Assembly (NCBI GenBank): GCA_938029995.1
Contig: CALHGI010000135.1
Coordinates: 1 to 6,149, forward strand
DNA from: an uncultured cyanobacterium
GTDB lineage: Bacteria > Cyanobacteriota > Cyanobacteriia > Phormidesmidales > Phormidesmidaceae
Length of the DNA stretch: 6,149 nucleotides
Reading direction: 5' to 3'
The translations under genes were made by a program, and so were the position numbers. The notes beneath the pieces are model-generated. The model was not told the origin of the DNA and ran no database searches. It saw nothing but the letters and a program-made list of their open reading frames with translations. Positions within the stretch are counted from its first letter, which is position 1; the number at the start of each line of letters is the position of its first letter. Of this stretch, positions 1 through 4,069 are shown one piece after another.

Positions 1-1
1 T

Positions 2-175
2 CTCTTGCAAGCCAATAAGGAAGGATTTGAACATCTTGCAAGATACTTTCTGAAGTTGTCGCGGACTGACAAAAATGATACTTTTCATTCCCATCATTCG
101 CTTGAGTTTGGGCAAGAAAATTATGGAGAGCCTGAACTAACAATAGTCGTTACTAAAAACGTGCCTGAGAGCTAA
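2..175 (+). CDS. C-terminal fragment of a small hypothetical protein, Imm32-like pattern (5' end outside window)
   Basis: The frame is open from base 2 for 57 codons and ends at TAA 173-175; the start lies to the left of the window. The peptide begins LLQANKEGFEHLARYFLKL and continues with a His-rich stretch (HSHHSLEFG) and a final beta-strand-like ELTIVVTK. The pattern 'N-K-E-G-hydrophobic-x-x-L-A-x-x-hydrophobic', then a histidine/acidic segment, then a short strand recalls Imm32-type immunity proteins of bacterial toxin systems. That match is from memory of the pattern, not from a search. The composition looks like real coding sequence, and nothing else competes on either strand. It stops 46 bp before the IS end at 222, so the IS did not interrupt its reading frame. 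Function is unproven. Confidence 0.55.
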   Translation, partial: LLQANKEGFEHLARYFLKLSRTDKNDTFHSHHSLEFGQENYGEPELTIVVTKNVPES

Positions 176-221
176 CTACTTGATTAGGTAAACAATGGGC
201 CTGTATATCTGAGCTTTTCAG

Positions 222-239
222 CTGATTGACTGACAAAAG
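222..239 (+). repeat. Terminal inverted repeat of the IS, transposase 3' side
   Basis: CTGATTGACTGACAAAAG reads here and is the exact reverse complement of 1526-1543. The match ends abruptly on both sides: base 221 is G where C would be needed. That defines the element tip. Confidence 0.9.
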
Positions 240-240
240 T

Positions 241-1386
241 TTAGTCAGGATTGAACTGCGTGGTAAAGACCTGAAATTCTAACTGAAAGGAGCGTTTCTC
301 ATGCTGCCAGCGAGAGGCCATAGCCGGTTCAGGGTCGGTGTTAGACGAGAACAAAACACGATTCACCAGCTGCCAGCCATCGAGGAAGGCCGCATGAATC
401 CAATCCAGACCAATGCGAAAATAGCTATTGCCGCGAAACCAATGAGTATCGACCCATCGACGCTTGCCTGACTCAACGACAGCGACACCCTGGGCGGTCA
501 CGTAAAGTGTGGCGAGCGCTAAGATGAAACATAACCGTGAGAGGTCACAAACCGAACGAATCTCGGACTTTTGCAGATTCCAACCACTCGACTGCTCATC
601 CTTGAAAAGTTCCTCAATGTCGAAGCGTAAGCCATACTCTTGCAATGTTTTGAGCGTAGTGGGTTCATCGCTGACAACGACCCAGAGTTCGCCGTTGAGA
701 GGATTACGACCGACAATGACATGGACTGGACCATACCACTGTTGCTTGTGCAGTTTGACATTGTGGAAACAGCGCACTTCACCAGCCGCCAGATGAACTG
801 AGTTAGGTTGTATCCAGCCTCCGGTAGAGCGCCATAGCCATGTGTTGCTCTTGAGTCGAATGCGATAGTGCCAACCCAGGCAGCGCAGTGCACTCATGGC
901 ATCGGTATGAATGAATCCTCGGTCTGCTAGCAGAACAACCTTCACCGTCTTCGGCAGGTATCGAGCCGCATGAACGAGCATCTCGTGATACTCGCTAAAG
1001 GCAACCGTCGCACTCGAATGCTTGAGCACACGCCAAGACAACGGGAGGGCACGCCCTCGGTGAACCACGGCTAACCGAATCAGACAATACTCATCCCAAA
1101 ACTGGGTGGTGTCCAAGCTCACATACAGACACTCGTCGTTCCAACTCGCCAGCGCAGATTGAATGATGGGCTTGTACAACCGATGGACATTGATGCGTGG
1201 ATTCCCTAGCCAGCGACGAATACGACGTTGGCGACTTTGCGCGTACTGCCCTCGGCAGGGAATATACTTGGCCCACTTCGTCAGGTTCACTTCGCCGGTA
1301 TGAATCAGCGCGACGACCATCCATAGGCAGGTCGTTAAATGAGTGAGGTGTATCCAGTTTTCGCCTTGACCTAGCCAGGCTTTCAA
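241..1386 (-). CDS. IS4-family DDE transposase
   Basis: This 381-aa protein would catalyse cut-and-paste transposition of the surrounding IS. An RNase H-fold DDE core is visible: first Asp in YVSLDTTQFWDEY (D92), second Asp in VVLLADRGF (D155), and Glu in the C-terminal YGLRFDIEELF block (E258). The Y-(2)-R-(3)-E part of the IS4 signature is intact (Y251, R254, E258), but the expected Lys seven residues after E258 is Gln265 (codon CAG). The only usable start is TTG at 1386. The frame remains open upstream to a TAG at 1423-1425, and that stretch encodes SRLYDAL, which looks like family N-terminus, but it offers no ATG, GTG or TTG. No convincing Shine-Dalgarno precedes the TTG. Length and the C-terminal FRIGLDWI segment indicate an essentially complete protein; activity is uncertain because of Q265. 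Confidence 0.9.
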   Translation of the reverse strand: MKAWLGQGENWIHLTHLTTCLWMVVALIHTGEVNLTKWAKYIPCRGQYAQSRQRRIRRWLGNPRINVHRLYKPIIQSALASWNDECLYVSLDTTQFWDEYCLIRLAVVHRGRALPLSWRVLKHSSATVAFSEYHEMLVHAARYLPKTVKVVLLADRGFIHTDAMSALRCLGWHYRIRLKSNTWLWRSTGGWIQPNSVHLAAGEVRCFHNVKLHKQQWYGPVHVIVGRNPLNGELWVVVSDEPTTLKTLQEYGLRFDIEELFKDEQSSGWNLQKSEIRSVCDLSRLCFILALATLYVTAQGVAVVESGKRRWVDTHWFRGNSYFRIGLDWIHAAFLDGWQLVNRVLFSSNTDPEPAMASRWQHEKRSFQLEFQVFTTQFNPD

Positions 1387-1525
1387 GGCATCGTAGAGAC
1401 GGGAGTTTTTTTCACAGCGTTTCTATAATTTGAGTGGTATCTAATTCTAGAGTGCTGGACTCCCGCTTCCTTTTTAATTTGCTACAATCCAGGGCTGACA
1501 GTCACTTCAACACTAGAGACAGTAT
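1387..1525. other. Non-coding leader inside the IS, between transposase start and right repeat
   Basis: About 140 bp without a convincing gene. Read on the minus strand it contains an AAGGAAGCGGGAG stretch resembling a ribosome-binding site, but no start codon follows at suitable distance in the transposase frame. It also holds AT-rich TAGAAT and TATAGA hexamers that could serve as -10 elements. None can be assigned with confidence. Confidence 0.35.
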
Positions 1526-1543
1526 CTTTTGTCAGTCAATCAG
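1526..1543 (-). repeat. Terminal inverted repeat of the IS, transposase 5' side
   Basis: Read on the minus strand this is CTGATTGACTGACAAAAG, identical over 18 bp to the left repeat at 222-239. The identity stops at base 1544. Confidence 0.9.
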
Positions 1544-1550
1544 GGTCTGT

Positions 1551-1685
1551 ACAGTGATGGGTAATTTCAAATCCTGCCTTGTCGACGAAATTCGAGAAAT
1601 CATTGAAGCGATGGGAGCCAAACTATTTATGTTCCTATTCACCTAACTTATTCCCCAGAGTCCTTAAGAGCTCAATCGAGCTGAA
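1551..1685 (+). pseudogene. Decayed fragment of an IS630-family-like transposase
   Basis: The plus frame reads TVMGNFKSCLVDEIREIIEAMGAKL, broken here as TVMGNFKSCLVDE and IREIIEAMGAKL. It resembles the block around the second catalytic Asp of IS630 transposases (pattern V-M-D-N-x-x-x-H-x-x-x-x-I-R-E-x-I-E-x-x-G-A-x-L). The catalytic Asp of 'MDN' is Gly here, and the His position is Cys. The frame then stops at TAA 1644-1646. A shift into another plus frame at 1636-1650 gives Y-S-P-N-L, matching the 'PPYSPDLNP' motif that normally follows. N- and C-terminal parts are missing, so this is a relic with a point change and a frameshift. The family call rests on motif order only. An ORF of 70 codons starting at 1434 runs through the IS end into this relic by chance. 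Confidence 0.55.
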
Positions 1686-1688
1686 ACC

Positions 1689-1739
1689 ATGATTAATCCC
1701 ATCAATGGCATTGTTAATGCCATTGATGGGATTAATCAT
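1689..1739. repeat. 51-bp near-perfect palindrome, 24-bp arms and GTT loop
   Basis: The left arm 1689-1712 and right arm 1716-1739 are exact reverse complements over 24 bp, separated by GTT at 1713-1715. Pairing stops at once on the outside (C opposite C at 1688/1740). As RNA or single-stranded DNA it would form a very stable stem. It has no T tract on either side, so it is not a standard intrinsic terminator. It lies between the IS630-like relic and the 3' end of the minus-strand membrane protein gene. It could be a relic of fused mobile-element ends, a MITE-like or REP-like unit, or an inverted duplication from replication template switching. Perfect arms suggest recent origin or maintenance. 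Confidence 0.9.
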
Positions 1740-1920
1740 CACAATATTTCTGCATAGGTCAACTCAATGCTTTCAAGATAGTCAAGGCAACTGAGAGACG
1801 CTATAAGCTATTAACGAAAGAAGGTTCTCTGGCTATATTGAAGCTAACCTATGCGAGATGACTAATTCACTAAAAGCACTTTTTGAATGGCTGGAGGTGA
1901 ACAAAGGTCTCGCATACACT
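1740..1920. other. Gene-poor stretch between the palindrome and the hypothetical gene
   Basis: No supported gene. One plus frame stays open from the palindrome arm to TGA 1859-1861, reading in part IGQLNAFKIVKATERRYKL. It has a plausible residue mixture but no proper start and no recognised motif. It may be a scrap of a degraded gene or chance. A plus-strand ATG at 1858 opens a frame that only mirrors the minus-strand gene. Confidence 0.3.
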
Positions 1921-2412
1921 CTAGAAGGTGTGGTCATGCTCATAATCAATGCACTGACCATCTTTCCATTCTCGAAAGCTTGTTTCACATTGCTCCTGAT
2001 CATACTTGAAAGGGACTACCGTTGGATGAACAGTATCCGACGAATCTTCTAAGCTAAAGGCGGAGCGCTGCTTAGCTGTAGCTAAGATTCGTTGACTATA
2101 GACTAAGCTGGATATGAGCGTGCATCCCAGAAGTGTAGTCAAGATAATGATAAACCTAGGAAGTAATTTAAAATCTCCATCGGAAAGTAGACGTTGGCTT
2201 GAACGCCGTTCTTTACCAGCAAAGAATACTAGATAAAACCCTTTGCTTGGGAAAGGAACTGACCAACGTATATTGATCGCATGATTTGCTTTAGGCAAAG
2301 ACAAAGCAGATTGATGAAGCGCTTCAATCTGCTTTTCACTAAATGAATAACGTTCTTCTGGTGGTAACTGCTCTAGGATTCGTCGCATTAGAGCATGTTT
2401 CTGTGTGGTCAT
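1921..2412 (-). CDS. Hypothetical membrane protein with a single TM helix
   Basis: A 163-aa protein of unknown function whose layout resembles a family I recall from cyanobacteria. Visible parts are: an N-terminal helical segment with LPPEERYSFSEKQIEAL (residues 16-32); a conserved-looking block HAINIRWSVPF followed by YLVFFAGKERR (44-70); a hydrophobic helix at about 85-106 (FIIILTTLLGCTLISS); and a polar C-terminal tail with Cys142 and Cys154 in CETSFREWKDGQCIDY, ending in DYEHDHTF. The basic residues K67, R69, R70 and R74 before the helix suggest the N-terminus is cytoplasmic. The C-terminal tail with its Cys pair would then lie outside the membrane. ATG is at 2412, with no strong Shine-Dalgarno. 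A candidate small membrane peptide lies just upstream on the same strand. No enzyme motif is recognised. Confidence 0.75.
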   Translation of the reverse strand: MTTQKHALMRRILEQLPPEERYSFSEKQIEALHQSALSLPKANHAINIRWSVPFPSKGFYLVFFAGKERRSSQRLLSDGDFKLLPRFIIILTTLLGCTLISSLVYSQRILATAKQRSAFSLEDSSDTVHPTVVPFKYDQEQCETSFREWKDGQCIDYEHDHTF

Positions 2413-2771
2413 TTAAGTATTTGTAATAACTGGGAAAAAGATTTTGTTTTCTAAAGTATGCGTCGATACCTAGATCACCCTAAGATTGGGAGATTGCCAT
2501 GATTGTTGTGACTACAACAATGACAAGGATGATAAAAGTAGATGATTGACAGATGATTTATTCATCGGTTCTCCTATAGTATAGTTTTCCCGCTCGGCTA
2601 TTTGGCTGAGAAGAAATAACTAAATCACAAGACAAATTGCTTACGCATTTTCACTCAAACCTTTATCATATATATTTTTATTGTCTTGGGAATCAGGTAT
2701 TTACTCTAATGCAAAGATTTTAGTTGTTGAAAGGCTTCGGGAATTGTGTATTTTTCTAAATCTTGTGCTCG
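2413..2771. other. AT-rich intergenic region between hypothetical gene and deacetylase
   Basis: About 360 bp. It contains the candidate small frameshifted ORF at 2480-2565 described separately. The sequence CAAGACAA near 2628 is inversely repeated by TTGTCTTG near 2682 with a long AT-rich spacer, which is weak. ATTGTTGT/ACAACAAT near 2502-2521 forms an 8-bp stem, and a GCTCGGC/GGCTGAG imperfect stem lies near 2591-2610. No T-tract terminator for the deacetylase gene was found. No tRNA or riboswitch is recognised. Confidence 0.4.
2480..2565 (-). pseudogene. Candidate small single-TM peptide gene with an apparent one-base frameshift
   Basis: An AGGAG Shine-Dalgarno (minus strand, about 2571-2575) sits five bases before ATG at 2565. 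The frame gives MNKSSVNHLLLSSLSLL and stops at TAG 2512-2514 after 17 codons. The next frame continues as FIILVIVVVTTIMAISQS to TAG at 2480-2482, a typical membrane helix. One extra T in the TTTT run (plus-strand AAAA at 2534-2537) would join them into a 28-aa peptide with a charged N-terminus and one TM helix. It may be a recently broken gene, a sequencing error, or slippage. It lies 67 bp upstream of the 163-aa membrane protein gene and could share its transcript. No homologue is recognised; the strong ribosome site is the main support. Confidence 0.35.
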
Positions 2772-3572
2772 TTATCGTGCAGGATAAATACCTAGAGTAT
2801 TATTACCTAATCCTATTCCATGATCTTTGGGTGTGGCGACATATCCCTTATCGTAAGCTTTTAGTTCTGTAAGCGTGAGAACTCGATACCCTTTTTGCTT
2901 AATTTTGGGCAACAGTCGGTCTAGCAGCTGAATCGTTCTTTCTCCTCTACTTTTAGGACCATCGTGGAGCACTAAAATATCCCCTGGATCTAGATTATTC
3001 AGCACAAACCATTCAGCAAATGATAGAGACGTTATGTGGGTATCGTAGGGAAAAAGGGAACCCAAAACTAACTGATACCCCTGGTTTTTAGTCACATTTA
3101 TCATATGGTTGTTATATAGCCCCATACCAGGGCGAAACCAAATAATATTGTTGTCATAGTAAGAGAGACTTTGGTGTGCCTGTAAAAATTTGGCTTCGAA
3201 ATCTTCGGGGGATAGACGAAGGCTAGATTCGTCAGCAGTCATGTGGTGACCTAACTCATGACCACTAGCAACTAAATCTTGGAGTATAGCTTTATGACTT
3301 GGCAGTGCATCGCTCAACACAAAAAATGTTGCCTTTACTCTGTGGCGTTCCAACAGGGTGAGGATTGCTTCAGTAGTCTCCAACTGAGGACCATCGTCAA
3401 TGGTCAGCGCGATGACAGGGTCGTCCGTATTCACAAAGAATAAAGCACCAGGTCTAAGCTGGGAGACGACTCGAAACATCCATTGCGGCTGACTTAAGCC
3501 AAGATATGTTAGGAATATAACGCCAAAGCTGCTTAGCCCTAGAATAGTCTTCCGCCAATGTTTCACGGTCAT
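2772..3572 (-). CDS. Membrane-anchored polysaccharide deacetylase family protein (NodB fold, HxTxDE variant)
   Basis: This 266-aa protein belongs to carbohydrate esterase family 4, metal-dependent enzymes that remove acetyl groups from glycans such as chitin oligomers, peptidoglycan or exopolysaccharide. An uncleaved signal anchor lies at about residues 10-27. The core begins with ALTIDDGP (Asp59, Asp60) and continues with KATFFV and GHELGHHMTADES. It then has WFRPGMGLYN (Arg147-Pro148-Gly149) and ends with ILVLHDGPKSRGERT (His203-Asp204). The usual second metal motif HSxxH is replaced by H110-M-T-A-D114-E, so Asp may stand where His normally binds metal. I recall this variant in related cyanobacterial and fungal proteins. 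ATG 3572 is chosen because it precedes the anchor; no Shine-Dalgarno is visible. The start lies only seven bases from a terminator T tract. Substrate is unknown; a periplasmic or surface location is inferred. Confidence 0.88.
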   Translation of the reverse strand: MTVKHWRKTILGLSSFGVIFLTYLGLSQPQWMFRVVSQLRPGALFFVNTDDPVIALTIDDGPQLETTEAILTLLERHRVKATFFVLSDALPSHKAILQDLVASGHELGHHMTADESSLRLSPEDFEAKFLQAHQSLSYYDNNIIWFRPGMGLYNNHMINVTKNQGYQLVLGSLFPYDTHITSLSFAEWFVLNNLDPGDILVLHDGPKSRGERTIQLLDRLLPKIKQKGYRVLTLTELKAYDKGYVATPKDHGIGLGNNTLGIYPAR

Positions 3573-3579
3573 TATCTAT

Positions 3580-3628
3580 AAAAAAAGGTGCTGCGGGCGT
3601 TCTGTCATCAACGCCCTATAGCAGCACC
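3580..3628 (-). terminator. Rho-independent terminator of the thrC / moaD-like unit
   Basis: On the minus strand GGTGCTGC (3628-3621) pairs with GCAGCACC (3594-3587), and GGGCGTT (3616-3610) pairs with AACGCCC (3601-3595), with a 4-nt TATA bulge and an 8-nt loop. Seven Ts follow at 3586-3580. It lies 49 bp after the moaD-like stop codon, so it ends that transcript. The T tract ends seven bases before the deacetylase ATG, which leaves no room for a separate promoter between them. Confidence 0.92.
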
Positions 3629-3676
3629 AAGTAAAGGTTTAAACAGGCTGGGTTAGAACCAGCGTTACATGCGTTC

Positions 3677-3952
3677 TTAGCCCCCGGCAACAGCAGGTAC
3701 AATACTCACTTCGTCACCATCATTGAGCGCCGTTTCTTTACCATCTAAGAAACGGATATCTTCGCTGTTCACGTAGAAATTTACGAACCGACGTAGTTCG
3801 CCATTATCGTTACAGAGACGCGCTTTGATACCTGGAAACTTACTTTCCAAGGCATCCAGCAAACCAACGATATTGTCACCACCGATCTCAACGGTGGCTT
3901 CGTTGTTCGTAAACTTTTGCAGGGGCGTGGGAATGAGAACTTTAACAGCCAT
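3677..3952 (-). CDS. MoaD/ThiS-family sulfur-carrier protein
   Basis: A 91-aa ubiquitin-like (beta-grasp) protein ending in VPAVAGG. The free C-terminal Gly-Gly (residues 90-91) is the site that, in this family, is adenylated by a MoeB/ThiF-type enzyme and converted to a thiocarboxylate that donates sulfur. Other family marks are the N-terminal strand [12 protein letters not shown], a helix with [29 protein letters not shown] in the middle, and [11 protein letters not shown] before the tail. Length is normal. It follows thrC on the same strand after 117 bp and is closed by a strong terminator, so the two are probably co-transcribed. There are no molybdopterin or thiamine genes in view. This makes a role linked to threonine/methionine or cysteine metabolism a reasonable inference, but MoaD itself cannot be excluded. 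ATG 3952 is favoured by the family N-terminus. Confidence 0.9.
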   Translation of the reverse strand: MAVKVLIPTPLQKFTNNEATVEIGGDNIVGLLDALESKFPGIKARLCNDNGELRRFVNFYVNSEDIRFLDGKETALNDGDEVSIVPAVAGG

Positions 3953-4069
3953 GGAAACAACAACTCAAAAAATAAAACAGAAATCAGTGTAGCAGGTGAG
4001 TGTAATGGTCCGGATCGGTCCGTAGGGGGTTAACAGGCAACGCCCCTACCATTAACACAAGGGCAATCT
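3953..4069 (-). other. thrC to moaD-like intercistronic spacer with hairpin
   Basis: Read on the minus strand, GTAGGGG (4049-4043) pairs with CCCCTAC (4028-4022) across a 14-nt loop, and no T run follows, so full termination is unlikely. The hairpin could stabilise or process the thrC message. GGTCCG is directly repeated at 4007-4012 and 4017-4022. A TACACT hexamer upstream of the moaD-like ATG could act as a -10 element, but no -35 partner is obvious. Confidence 0.4.

Larger units (their letters stand above)
222..1543 (-). mobile_element. Complete IS4-family insertion sequence, about 1.32 kb
   Basis: Perfect 18-bp inverted repeats bound the element at 222-239 and 1526-1543, and a single DDE transposase gene fills the interior on the minus strand. 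The transposase stop codon is one base inside the left repeat, while about 140 bp of non-coding leader separates its start from the right repeat. The size, single gene and imperfect YREK signature fit the IS4 family. No exact target-site duplication is visible: the 11 bp on each side agree at only 7 positions, so either the duplication decayed or the flanks were rearranged. The left flank (a small gene end) and right flank (an IS630-like relic) do not join into one recognisable sequence. Confidence 0.87.

Noticed and set aside
509..893. Plus-strand 95-codon (509-796) and minus-strand 124-codon (519-893) open frames inside the IS
   Set aside because: Both lie entirely within the transposase gene in other frames, show no family motifs, and have an unlikely composition (rich in Ser/Arg).
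1091..1324. Minus-strand 77-codon frame in the transposase 5' half
   Set aside because: Alternate frame of the transposase without own ribosome site or motif.
211..1554. An 11-bp degenerate target duplication (GAGCTTTTCAG versus GGTCTGTACAG)
   Set aside because: Only 7 of 11 positions agree, which is not distinguishable from chance.
1689..1739. Palindrome as a Rho-independent terminator for the minus-strand membrane protein gene
   Set aside because: No T tract follows on either strand, and the stem is AT-mixed and far longer than usual terminators; it also lies about 180 bp past the stop codon.
1736..1861. Plus-strand open stretch read as a possible transposase scrap
   Set aside because: Starts inside the palindrome without a start codon and no motif could be assigned; kept only as a remark on the spacer.
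1858..2052. Plus-strand 64-codon frame with a hydrophobic segment
   Set aside because: Mostly antisense to the 163-aa membrane protein gene; the hydrophobic run mirrors its coding sequence and there is no ribosome site.
2681..2872. Plus-strand 63-codon frame, Leu/Tyr-rich
   Set aside because: Overlaps the deacetylase 3' end in antisense and AT-rich spacer; no ribosome site or family pattern.
3781..3963. Minus-strand 60-codon frame overlapping the sulfur-carrier gene
   Set aside because: Out-of-frame shadow of the MoaD/ThiS-like gene.
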